From the NCBI GenBank assembly GCA_025935655.1, contig JAICUV010000013.1:1-26446 (forward strand): 26,446 nt of DNA. The letters run 5' to 3'. Positions within the stretch are counted from its first letter, which is position 1; each line of letters opens with the position of its first letter. The notes under the pieces were generated by a model. It was not told the DNA's origin, made no database searches, and saw nothing but the letters and a program-made list of their open reading frames with translations. This document shows positions 15,224-22,310 of the stretch, one piece after another. Source of the stretch: Chloroflexota bacterium (GTDB lineage Bacteria; Chloroflexota; Limnocylindria; Limnocylindrales; CSP1-4). The position numbers and the translations under genes were made by a program.

Positions 15224-16168
15224 ATGCCCGCCGCCGCACCCGTCAAGCTCGGGTTCCTCCTGTGGCCCCAGACCGATGACTGGGCGTCGCTCCGCGACGC
15301 CGCGGTCCGCGCGGAGGGCGCCGGCGCCGCGAGCCTGTGGACGTGGGACCACCTCAACTCGATCGTCGGGCCGTGGGAAGGGCCCATCCTCGAGGGCTGG
15401 TCCATCCTCGCGGGCTGGAGCCAGGTCACGGAGCGCGTGACGCTGGGTCTCATGGTCGGCGCCAACACGTTCCGCAACCCGGGCCTCACGGCGAAGCTGG
15501 CCACGACGCTCGACCACCTGAGCGGCGGCCGCGCGATCCTGGGCATCGGCGGGGCCTGGTTCGAGCGCGAGCACGAGGCCTTCGGGATCGACTTCGGCAG
15601 CGGGTTCGGCCAGCGCCTCGACCGGCTCGACGAGTCGGTGATGCTCCTGCGCCGCCTCCTCGACGGCGAGCGGATCGCCGAGCACGCCGGCGCCGCCTAC
15701 ACGATGAAGGACGCCCTCGTGGAGCCCAGGCCGGTGCAGCGACGCCTGCCGATCATGATCGGCGGGTCCGGTCCGAAGAAGACGCTCCGCACGCTCGCCC
15801 GGTACGGCGACATGTGGAACACGTCGGGAACGCTGGACGAGCTGCGGGCGAAGGACGCGATCCTCCGCGAGCGGTGCGAGGAGATCGGCCGCGATCCCGC
15901 CACCATCGAGCGGACCGTGACCATCGACCTCGTCATCCGCGACAGCCGCGCGGCCGCGCTCGACGCGTACAAGGCGATCCTCGCCGGCGCGGGGGCCGAG
16001 TTCGACGAGTCGCTGGCGGGGCCGATCGGCACGCCCGACGAGGTCGCAGACGCGGTCCGCCCGATGACCGAGCTCGGCTTCCGGCACATCCTCATCGACA
16101 CGCCGGCGCCGTACGACCCCGAGACCATCGACCGGATCGGCGAGGTCATCGAGCGGCTCAACGCGTGA
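15224..16168 (+). CDS. LLM-class F420-dependent oxidoreductase (first copy)
   Basis: This 314-residue TIM-barrel enzyme belongs to the luciferase-like monooxygenase superfamily. Family motifs are VKLGFLLWPQ at the start, LWTWDHL, VTLGLMVGANTFRNPGLTAK, TTLDHLSGGRAILGIGGAW and RRLPIMIGGSGPKKTLRTLA. The RNP...AK and LSGGR...GIG blocks are typical of the F420-using branch. It starts 3 nt after the PPOX gene, and its stop overlaps the cofD GTG as GTGA, so consumer and maker of F420 are translationally coupled. Substrate unknown. It resembles the second LLM enzyme at 18563 in length and motifs and is probably a divergent paralogue. Confidence 0.92.
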   Translation: MPAAAPVKLGFLLWPQTDDWASLRDAAVRAEGAGAASLWTWDHLNSIVGPWEGPILEGWSILAGWSQVTERVTLGLMVGANTFRNPGLTAKLATTLDHLSGGRAILGIGGAWFEREHEAFGIDFGSGFGQRLDRLDESVMLLRRLLDGERIAEHAGAAYTMKDALVEPRPVQRRLPIMIGGSGPKKTLRTLARYGDMWNTSGTLDELRAKDAILRERCEEIGRDPATIERTVTIDLVIRDSRAAALDAYKAILAGAGAEFDESLAGPIGTPDEVADAVRPMTELGFRHILIDTPAPYDPETIDRIGEVIERLNA

Positions 16169-17100
16169 CGCGGGTCGTGACGCTCGCCGGCGGGGTCGGC
16201 GGTGCGAAGCTCGCGGACGGGCTCCAGGCCCACCTGGGCGACGCCCTGACCGTGGTGGTCAACACGGGCGACGACTGCTGGCGGCACGGCCTGCTCGTGA
16301 TGCCGGACCACGACACCGTGCTCTACAACCTCGCCGGGATCGAGCAGGTTGAGTGGGGCTGGGGCATCGAGGGCGACACCCGGGTGGTCATGGACCAGCT
16401 GGGCGTGTACGGCGAGGAGACCTGGTTCACGCTGGGCGACCGGGACCTCGCGCTGCACATCGCCCGGACGGCGCGGGTCCGGGCCGGCGCCCGGATCACC
16501 GATGCCTGCCTCGACGCGCAGGCCGCGCTGGGCATCGCGGCGAGAATCCTGCCCATGACCGACGACCCGGTCGCGACCGAGGTCCGGACGGCGGACGGCT
16601 GGCTCGAGTTCCAGGAGTACTTCGTCCACCAGCGCCAGGCGCCCGACGTCCTCGGGCTGCGGTTCGCCGGGCTCGCGGACGCCACGCCGACGCCCGAGGT
16701 GCGGGAGGCGTTCGAGACGGCGGAGGGCATCGTCATCGCGCCGTCGAACCCGCTCGTCTCCGTGGGTCCGGTCCTCGACGTCCCCGGGATGCGCGAGCAC
16801 GTCCAGACGGCCCGCGCGCGCGGCGTCCCGGTGGCCGCCGTGTCCCCGATCATCGGCGGCAGGGCCCTCAAGGGACCGGCGGACCGGATGCTCGCGGCCG
16901 CGGGCCACGAGTCGAGCGCGCTCGGCGTCGCGCGGCTGTACGCGGGCCTGGCCGACGTGTTCGTGCTCGATACCGCGGACGCGGACGCGGCCCCGGCCAT
17001 CGCGGCGCTTGGCCTGCGACCGGTCGTGACGGACACGATCATGACCGACGACACCGCGCGGGCCCGGCTCGCGGCCGAGGTCCTCGGGGCCGTCGGCTAG
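16165..17100 (+). CDS. cofD: 2-phospho-L-lactate (or PEP-derived) transferase CofD/FbiA
   Basis: This enzyme joins the guanylyl-activated lactyl or enolpyruvyl phosphate to the deazaflavin FO, giving F420-0 or dehydro-F420-0, in the cytosol. It has 311 aa, normal for the family. Diagnostic motifs: TLAGGVGGAKLADGL (6-20), VVNTGDDCWRHGLLVMPDHD (31-50), TWFTLGDRDLALH, VIAPSNPLVSVGPVLDVPG and SPIIGGRALKGPADRML. GTG 16165 is set by the GTGA overlap with the LLM stop. The FO synthase (CofG/CofH or FbiC) is not in the window. The end of the gene carries the promoter box for cofC: its TAG stop is the first half of TAGCAT. Confidence 0.96.
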   Translation: MTRVVTLAGGVGGAKLADGLQAHLGDALTVVVNTGDDCWRHGLLVMPDHDTVLYNLAGIEQVEWGWGIEGDTRVVMDQLGVYGEETWFTLGDRDLALHIARTARVRAGARITDACLDAQAALGIAARILPMTDDPVATEVRTADGWLEFQEYFVHQRQAPDVLGLRFAGLADATPTPEVREAFETAEGIVIAPSNPLVSVGPVLDVPGMREHVQTARARGVPVAAVSPIIGGRALKGPADRMLAAAGHESSALGVARLYAGLADVFVLDTADADAAPAIAALGLRPVVTDTIMTDDTARARLAAEVLGAVG

Positions 17101-17103
17101 CAT
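17098..17103 (+). promoter_or_regulatory. TANNNT -10 box for leaderless cofC
   Basis: TAGCAT overlaps the cofD stop codon and ends 6 nt before the cofC GTG at 17110. It would give cofC-cofE a promoter of their own inside the cluster. Confidence 0.5.
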
Positions 17104-17109
17104 CGACCC

Positions 17110-17760
17110 GTGCACGACCCCGAGCCCCACTCCCCCGCCCCGCGCGCGCACCGGACGACGACCGTCGCGATCCCCGTGCGCTCGTTCGAGGGCGCGAAGT
17201 CGCGCCTCGGCGCGGTGCTGGATGCCGAGGAGCGCCGCGACCTCGTGGAGCGGCTGCTGGGACGCGCCATCGGGGCGGCCCTCGCCACGTCGTCCGTCGT
17301 CGAGGTCATCGTCGTGTCCCCGGACCCGGAGGTCCTCGGCGTCGCGGCCGCTGCCGGCGCGCGGACGGTCGAGCAGCGCTCTCGCGGCCTCAACCCCGCG
17401 CTCCAGGAGGCACGCGCCGCCGCCACCGGGGAGCGGCTGCTCGTCGTCCCCGCCGACCTCCCGGGCGTCACCCCGGAGGCCCTCGAGCGGGTGCTCGCTG
17501 CGGGCGACGCGGCCGGCCCGCCCTCGGTCGTCCTCGCGCCGGACCGCCACGGCCGCGGGACCAACGCCCTGCTGCTCGACCCGTCGGACGTCATCGACCC
17601 GGCGTTCGGTGGCGACTCCCGCGCCGGGCACGCGTGGCTCGCCTCGTCAGCGGAGGCGGCGTTCGCCGAGGTCCCGGACGTCCTCGGCCTCGACATCGAC
17701 ACGCCCGAGGACCTGCTCCTCGCGGGCGCGCTGCAGCGGGAGGCCACCGGTGTCGACTGA
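17110..17760 (+). CDS. cofC: 2-phospho-L-lactate / phosphoenolpyruvate guanylyltransferase
   Basis: This nucleotidyltransferase activates 2-phospholactate or PEP with GTP for CofD. It has 216 aa. Family motifs: TVAIPVRSFEGAKSRLG (18-34), GLNPALQEA, LLVVPADLPGVTPEAL, APDRHGRGTNALLLDP, FGGDSRAGHAWLA and the C-terminal LGLDIDTPEDLLLA. The first 15 residues (HDPEPHSPAPRAHR) are an extra disordered tail, consistent with the GTG being fixed by the TAGCAT box 6 nt upstream rather than by a ribosome binding site. Its 3' end overlaps cofE by 11 nt. In bacteria related enzymes (FbiD) use PEP; the sequence alone does not tell me which substrate is used here. Confidence 0.95.
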   Translation: MHDPEPHSPAPRAHRTTTVAIPVRSFEGAKSRLGAVLDAEERRDLVERLLGRAIGAALATSSVVEVIVVSPDPEVLGVAAAAGARTVEQRSRGLNPALQEARAAATGERLLVVPADLPGVTPEALERVLAAGDAAGPPSVVLAPDRHGRGTNALLLDPSDVIDPAFGGDSRAGHAWLASSAEAAFAEVPDVLGLDIDTPEDLLLAGALQREATGVD

Positions 17761-18526
17761 GCCCGTCCGGGTGGAGGTGATCGCGCTCGCCGGCCTGCCC
17801 GAGGTCCGCCCGGGCGACGACCTCGAGGCGATGATCGGCGACGCGCTGGAGGCGACCGAGGGCGTGCTCCCCGTCCAGCCGGGCGACGTGCTCGTGGTGA
17901 CCCAGAAGATCGTGTCCAAGGCCGAAGGGGCCGTCGTGGACCTGCGGACCGTGACGCCCAGCGCCCGCGCGATGGAGTGGGCCGACGAGTGGGGCCGCGA
18001 CGCCCGCCAGATCGAGGTCGTCCTCCAGCAGGCCCGCCGGATCGTGCGCATGGAGCGCGGCGTGCTGATCACGGAGACCCACCACGGGTTCGTGTGCGCC
18101 AACGGCGGCATCGACGCATCGAACGTGGGCCCAGGCTCGGGCGACGTCGTGACGCTGCTGCCGGTTGACCCGGATGCGTCGGCGGCACGAATCCGGACCG
18201 CGCTCCGTTCGCGGTTCGGCGCGGACATCCCGGTCATCGTCTCGGACAGCTTCGGGCGCCCGTGGCGCTGGGGCATCGTGGACGTCGCGCTCGGCGTGTC
18301 CGGGCTGCTCCCGCTCGAGGACCTGCGAGGCCAGCCCGACGCCGACGGGCGCGTCATGCGCACCACCGTTCGCGCGGTCGCGGACGAGCTCGCCTCGGCC
18401 GCGGAGCTCGCCCTGGGGAAGACGGCGGCGCGCCCGGTGGCGCTCGTGCGGGGTGCGAACCCACCGCTGGGCGAGGGCACGATCGGGGACCTCGTCATGG
18501 CGCCGGAGAACGACCTCTTCCGCTGA
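17750..18526 (+). CDS. cofE: Coenzyme F420-0:L-glutamate ligase, single-domain form
   Basis: This enzyme adds L-glutamates to F420-0 using GTP. It has 258 aa, corresponding to the archaeal-type single-domain CofE; the nitroreductase-like half found in actinobacterial FbiB is absent. Motifs: VIALAGLPEVRPGDDL near the start, VVTQKIVSKAEGAVVDL (49-65), HHGFVCANGGIDASNV (111-126), VIVSDSFGRPWRWGIVDVAL and IGDLVMAPENDLFR at the end. GTG 17750 has GGGAGG at 17738-17743, a 6-nt spacer, inside the end of cofC, so translation re-initiates within an 11-nt overlap. Without an FbiB-like reductase domain, any dehydro-F420-0 reduction must come from a separate protein. Confidence 0.96.
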   Translation: MSTEPVRVEVIALAGLPEVRPGDDLEAMIGDALEATEGVLPVQPGDVLVVTQKIVSKAEGAVVDLRTVTPSARAMEWADEWGRDARQIEVVLQQARRIVRMERGVLITETHHGFVCANGGIDASNVGPGSGDVVTLLPVDPDASAARIRTALRSRFGADIPVIVSDSFGRPWRWGIVDVALGVSGLLPLEDLRGQPDADGRVMRTTVRAVADELASAAELALGKTAARPVALVRGANPPLGEGTIGDLVMAPENDLFR

Positions 18527-18550
18527 CCTGATCGGCACCCTGCCCCGCGC

Positions 18551-18556
18551 TACTCT
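18551..18556 (+). promoter_or_regulatory. TANNNT -10 box for the second LLM gene
   Basis: TACTCT ends 6 nt before ATG 18563 in the 36-nt gap after cofE. This suggests the gene can be transcribed alone as a leaderless message. Confidence 0.55.
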
Positions 18557-18562
18557 GCGGGC

Positions 18563-19459
18563 ATGAAGGCAGGCCTGCAGATCTCCTCGTTCACCTGGCC
18601 CGGCGGCAGCGACGCCATCGGGCCGACCCTGGCCCGCATCGTCCGCGACGCCGACGCCGCGGGCTTCGATTCCATCTGGGTCATGGACCACTTCTTCCAG
18701 ATCCGGAGCGTGGGCCGGCCCGAGGAGCCGATGCTCGAGGGACTGACGTCCCTGGGGTTCATGGCGGCGCACTCGGAGCGGGCACGGCTGGGCCTGATGG
18801 TCGGCGGCGTCCATTACCGGAACCCCGCGCTGTGGGTCAAGGCCACGACGACCCTGGACGTGCTGTCTGGCGGCCGCGCCTGGCTCGGCATCGGCGCGGC
18901 CTGGAACGAGGAGGAATCACGCGGCCTCGGGTTCCCGTTCCCGCCGCTCGGCGAGCGCTTCGAGCAGCTCGAGGACACGCTCCGCTACGCCCACGCGATG
19001 TGGGAGGGCGAGCGCGGCTCCGGCGGCGCGTTCGACGGGACCCACGTCCACGCGACCCGGCTGCTCAACTCCCCGCAGGCGATCTCCCGGCCGCACCCGC
19101 CGATCATGATCGGGGGCGGCGGCGAGCGGAAGACGCTGCGCCTGGTCGCCCAGTACGCGGACGCGTGCAACGTGTTCGGCGACCCGCAGCGGATCCACCA
19201 CAAGTACGAGGTGCTGCGGGAGCACTGCGAGGCGATCGGCCGCGACCCCGACGAGATCGAGCGATCCACGCTCCAGTCGGTGAAGCTCGCCCTCGGGGAC
19301 AGGCCCGGCGACTCGCCCGCGCAGATCGTCGACTGGTTCGGCGAGCTCGGCGACGCGGGCGCGCAGCACGTGATCTTCGGGGTCCGAGACGTCGCGGACC
19401 CGCGCGTGATCGAGGCGCTGGGCCGGGACGTCATCCCCGGCATCCACGCGCTGCCCTGA
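18563..19459 (+). CDS. LLM-class F420-dependent oxidoreductase (second copy)
   Basis: This 298-residue luciferase-like TIM-barrel enzyme has SIWVMDHFFQI, ARLGLMVGGVHYRNPALWVK, TTLDVLSGGRAWLGIGAAWN, PHPPIMIGGGGERKTLRLVA and YADACNVFGDPQRIHHKYEV. The last block and the WNEEESRGLGFPFPPLGERF stretch fit the family often annotated as TIGR03560-like F420-dependent enzymes. It directly follows cofE with its own TACTCT box 6 nt before the ATG and no ribosome binding site. It probably uses the F420 made by the cluster for a hydride transfer; the substrate is unknown. The next gene is on the opposite strand. Confidence 0.92.
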   Translation: MKAGLQISSFTWPGGSDAIGPTLARIVRDADAAGFDSIWVMDHFFQIRSVGRPEEPMLEGLTSLGFMAAHSERARLGLMVGGVHYRNPALWVKATTTLDVLSGGRAWLGIGAAWNEEESRGLGFPFPPLGERFEQLEDTLRYAHAMWEGERGSGGAFDGTHVHATRLLNSPQAISRPHPPIMIGGGGERKTLRLVAQYADACNVFGDPQRIHHKYEVLREHCEAIGRDPDEIERSTLQSVKLALGDRPGDSPAQIVDWFGELGDAGAQHVIFGVRDVADPRVIEALGRDVIPGIHALP

Positions 19460-19463
19460 GCTG

Positions 19464-19709
19464 TCAGGCGGGCCGCGACTGCGCCGGCACGGCCGCCGAG
19501 GTCGCAGCGGACGACGAAGGCTGCGTGCCCTCCGCGACGATGCGCTCGAGCTGCTCGAGCAGCGGCGCGGCGCGCAGCCGGGTGAGGATCGCCCGGGCGC
19601 TCTCGACCCAGCCCGCGACCTCGGGCTCGTCGGCGCCCAGGGTCGTCGCGGCCTGCGTGGCGGAGCGCGAGCCGCGCCTGGGCGGGGACGCCGTGCGGCG
19701 CGGGATGAA
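19464..19709 (-). pseudogene. Start-less coding remnant downstream of the MFS gene
   Basis: An 82-codon open stretch on the minus strand ends in TGA at 19464-19466 and reads sensibly (DEPEVAGWVESARAILTRLR, then AAPLLEQLERIVAEG, then a Ser/Ala/Pro tail). I find no ATG, GTG or TTG in this frame between the MFS stop and the readable part. The helical block resembles the C-terminal end of large ATPase or cyclase-type regulators, a resemblance only. It may be a gene tail left after a deletion or pure chance in GC-rich DNA. If neither, 19460-19711 is simply a 250-nt gap between convergent genes. Confidence 0.3.
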
Positions 19710-19711
19710 CG

Positions 19712-21007
19712 CTAGGCCGTGACGGCCCGCGCGTTGCGGACGTTGGGCAGCAGCGAGAAGCCGGCGGCGGCGACGACCAGCAGCACGCCCATGAGCGTGA
19801 GCGTGACGGTTCCCCCGACCGTGTCCAGCAGGATCCCGGTGATCAGCGCGCCGACCGGCATGAGGCCCACGGACAGCGTCCGGGCGGTCGCGCCCACGCG
19901 GCCGAGGAGGACGTCGGGGGAGAGCATCGTCCGGAGCGTGATGTAGGCGACGAGAACGTTCGTGTTGAGGATGCCCGCGAACAGCGAGACCGCCACGATG
20001 AGCCACACCGGAGCGTCCGCGGCGGCGATCACCAGCGACACGCCCATGCCCACGGCACCCACGAGCATCACCCGGCCCACCGGCTTGAACGCGAACCGCG
20101 CCGCGACGACGGACCCGCCCAGCGACCCGACCGCGAACGCGGAGAGCACGAGCCCCACGACGCCCGCGCCGAGCTCGCGGTCGATCGTCAGGTAGAAGAT
20201 CAGCGCCGTCGTCAGGCCGGCGGTGATGATCGAGGTCGTGGTCCACAAAGCGAGGACCGCGCGCAGCGTGGGCTCGTGGGCGACGAACCGGATCCCCTCG
20301 CGGATGTCGGCGAGGATGTGCGTCTCCTCGTGCCGCTCCGCGCGCAGGGGGCGGCGCACGAACAGGATCGCGATCGCGGAGACCAGGAACGTGAGCGCGT
20401 CGATCGCGATCGTGGCGCCGGGTCCGATCGTCGCCGCGAGCAGGCCGGCGATGGCCGGGCCGATGATCCAGCCGACGTTGAACACGGCCTCGAAGATCGC
20501 GCTCGCCCGCGCAACCTGGGTCCGCCCGACGAGGCCGGGGACCGACGCCGTGTAGGCCGCGAGCCAGAGCACGCGCAGCACCTGCATCGGGAAGGTGACG
20601 AGCAGGATCAGCGCGATCGTGGGGCCGTCCAGCCACACGGAGATCGGGATGACAGCGGTGAGCAGGGCCCGGCCGAGGTCCGCGGCGAACATCATCCGCC
20701 GCCGGTCCCAGCGGTCCGCGTACGCGCCCGCGAACAGCCCCACCAGGAGGTCCGGGAGCGTGGACAGCACGTTGACGATGCCCATCACGAACCCCGACCC
20801 GGTGAGGCCCAGGACGAGCAGCGGCATCGCCGTGTTCGTGATCGAGTCGCCGAAGCTCGAGATGCCCTGGCCGACGAGCACCGTCCAGAAGTCGCGGTTG
20901 TGGCGCAGGGGCTCGTCGGCCTCGGCCGAGGCGTCCGGGATCACGGCCGCGGGCACGGCGACGCCGGGTGCGTCGAGGTCGAGGGGGCGTTCGTCGAGGC
21001 TGGCCAC
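19712..21007 (-). CDS. MFS transporter, EntS/MFS_3-like exporter
   Basis: This 431-aa inner-membrane transporter has twelve predicted helices. It starts with a 38-residue polar tail, then FWTVLVGQGISSFGDSITNT (helix 1) and the motif-A-like loop AGAYADRWDRRRMMFAADLG between helices 2 and 3, as in MFS exporters. The middle loop carries the usual RRPLRAERHEETHILADIRE segment followed by GIRFVAHEPTLRAVLAL, seen in enterobactin-exporter (EntS)-like and macrolide-exporter-like proteins. Substrate unknown. The GTG start is supported by TACCCT (minus strand, 21014-21019) ending 6 nt upstream. It is divergent from the trxB operon, and the palindrome at 21054-21070 lies between the two promoters, so shared control is possible. 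Confidence 0.92.
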   Translation of the reverse strand: MASLDERPLDLDAPGVAVPAAVIPDASAEADEPLRHNRDFWTVLVGQGISSFGDSITNTAMPLLVLGLTGSGFVMGIVNVLSTLPDLLVGLFAGAYADRWDRRRMMFAADLGRALLTAVIPISVWLDGPTIALILLVTFPMQVLRVLWLAAYTASVPGLVGRTQVARASAIFEAVFNVGWIIGPAIAGLLAATIGPGATIAIDALTFLVSAIAILFVRRPLRAERHEETHILADIREGIRFVAHEPTLRAVLALWTTTSIITAGLTTALIFYLTIDRELGAGVVGLVLSAFAVGSLGGSVVAARFAFKPVGRVMLVGAVGMGVSLVIAAADAPVWLIVAVSLFAGILNTNVLVAYITLRTMLSPDVLLGRVGATARTLSVGLMPVGALITGILLDTVGGTVTLTLMGVLLVVAAAGFSLLPNVRNARAVTA

Positions 21008-21013
21008 CGGCCG

Positions 21014-21019
21014 AGGGTA
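21014..21019 (-). promoter_or_regulatory. TANNNT -10 box for leaderless MFS gene
   Basis: On the minus strand TACCCT ends 6 nt before the GTG at 21007. It is the only minus-strand example of the pattern in the window and matches the plus-strand spacing exactly. Confidence 0.55.
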
Positions 21020-21053
21020 CGTGGTCGCGGCGACGGCCGCCAGCGACCCCGAG

Positions 21054-21070
21054 ATACCCCCTAGGGGTAT
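21054..21070. promoter_or_regulatory. CsoR/CstR-like operator palindrome
   Basis: ATACCCCCTAGGGGTAT is a perfect 7-bp inverted repeat (ATACCCC / GGGGTAT) with a 3-nt centre. It occupies the expected -35 region of the trxB promoter (its -10 TACAGT is at 21084-21089). TACCC...GGGTA palindromes are the known operator type of the CsoR/RcnR/CstR repressors that sense copper, nickel or persulfides. No such repressor gene is in the window. Confidence 0.6.
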
Positions 21071-21083
21071 GCGTGTCGCGTGC

Positions 21084-21089
21084 TACAGT
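21084..21089 (+). promoter_or_regulatory. -10 box of the trxB-ABC-osmC operon
   Basis: TACAGT lies just downstream of the palindrome; a start near A21096 would give a leader of about 35 nt before ATG 21131. The leader has only weak purine runs, so a ribosome binding site is not obvious. Confidence 0.5.
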
Positions 21090-21130
21090 TGGGGGACGAC
21101 AACGACGCGCACAGAGACGACAATCGCACG

Positions 21131-22282
21131 ATGACCGACGACACCAACGGCGCGCAGGACGGTGGCGCGAGCCCGTTCGGCGCCATGAAGATCAACTTCG
21201 GCGGCGGCCCGGAGGCCGCCCCGGCCGGAGGTGCCCTGACCCCGTTCGGCGGCATCTCGATCATCTCGGACGGCCCCGACGAGGTCCCGGCCCAGCCCGC
21301 GGGGCCGATCGGCTACACGGGCGACCCCGGTCGCACCGAGACGCACGTCCTGATCATCGGGTCCGGGCCGGCCGGCCTCACCGCGGCCATCTACGCCGCC
21401 CGCGCCAACCTCCAGCCGATCGTGCTGGCAGGCTCCACGCCCGGCGGCCAGCTGATGCTGACCAGCGACGTGGAGAACTACCCGGGCTTTCCGGACGGCA
21501 TCGACGGCCCGGAGCTGATGGCCAAGATGCGCGCCCAGGCCGAGCGGTTCGGGTCCCAGGTCGTGGACGTGGACATCGACCGGGTGGACTTCTCCGCCCG
21601 CCCGTTCCGCGTCTGGGCCCGCGGCACGGAGTACCGCGGCCAGTCCGTGATCATCGCGACCGGCGCCTCGGCGCTGTGGCTCAACCTCGAGAGCGAGCAG
21701 CGCCTGCGCGGGCGCGGCGTCTCGGCGTGCGCCACCTGCGACGGGTTCTTCTTCCGCAACCGCGAGATCGCGGTCGTGGGCGGCGGCGACTCCGCCATGG
21801 AGGAGGCGAACTTCCTGACCAAGTTCGCCAGCAAGGTCCACCTGCTCCACCGGCGGGACGGCTTCCGGGCGTCCAAGATCATGATCGACCGGACCTACAA
21901 CCACCCCAAGATCGAGGTCCACACGAACACCGAGGTGGCCGAGGTCCTGGGGGACGCCAAGGTCGAGGGCTTGCGACTCCGCGACACCGCGACCGGCGAG
22001 GAGCGCGACCTCCCGATGGAGGGGCTGTTCATCGCCATCGGCCACAAGCCGAACACCGACGTGTTCGCGGACTGGCTGGACGTCGACGCCAAGGGCTACC
22101 TCGTGGCGCATGACCACACGCGCAGCCGGATCGACGGCGTGTTCATCGCGGGCGACGTCCACGACCACCGCTATCGCCAGGCCGTGACCGCGGCCGGCGA
22201 CGGCTGCAAGGCGGCGATCGACGCGGAGCGCTGGCTCGAGAGCGAGGGCCTGGCCGAGCACCAGACGGCGACGACCTGGTAG
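21131..22282 (+). CDS. trxB: Thioredoxin-reductase-family flavoprotein with a 70-residue N-terminal extension
   Basis: This NADPH-dependent FAD disulfide reductase has 383 aa, against about 310-320 for usual TrxB. The extra length is all N-terminal: residues 1-71 are Gly/Pro/Ala-rich and contain two similar pieces, SPFGAMKINFGG (14-25) and TPFGGISIISDG (37-48). Then comes a normal enzyme: FAD motif IIGSGPAGLTAAIYAARA (75-92), the TPGGQLMLTSDVENYPGF segment, redox pair C200/C203 (SACATCDGFFF), NADPH motif VGGGDSAMEEANFL with HRRDGFRASK, and the second FAD motif DGVFIAGDVHD. ATG 21131 was chosen; the GTG at 21080 overlaps the -10 box. It heads an operon with an ABC exporter and OsmC. Thioredoxin is the default partner, but none is encoded here. 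Confidence 0.94.
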   Translation: MTDDTNGAQDGGASPFGAMKINFGGGPEAAPAGGALTPFGGISIISDGPDEVPAQPAGPIGYTGDPGRTETHVLIIGSGPAGLTAAIYAARANLQPIVLAGSTPGGQLMLTSDVENYPGFPDGIDGPELMAKMRAQAERFGSQVVDVDIDRVDFSARPFRVWARGTEYRGQSVIIATGASALWLNLESEQRLRGRGVSACATCDGFFFRNREIAVVGGGDSAMEEANFLTKFASKVHLLHRRDGFRASKIMIDRTYNHPKIEVHTNTEVAEVLGDAKVEGLRLRDTATGEERDLPMEGLFIAIGHKPNTDVFADWLDVDAKGYLVAHDHTRSRIDGVFIAGDVHDHRYRQAVTAAGDGCKAAIDAERWLESEGLAEHQTATTW

Positions 22283-22310
22283 CCGTCGTCCGCGCGTCCC
22301 GCGTCCCCGC

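Noticed and set aside
21080..21130. GTG 21080 as the trxB start
   Set aside because: It overlaps the likely -10 box and would lie upstream of the expected transcription start.
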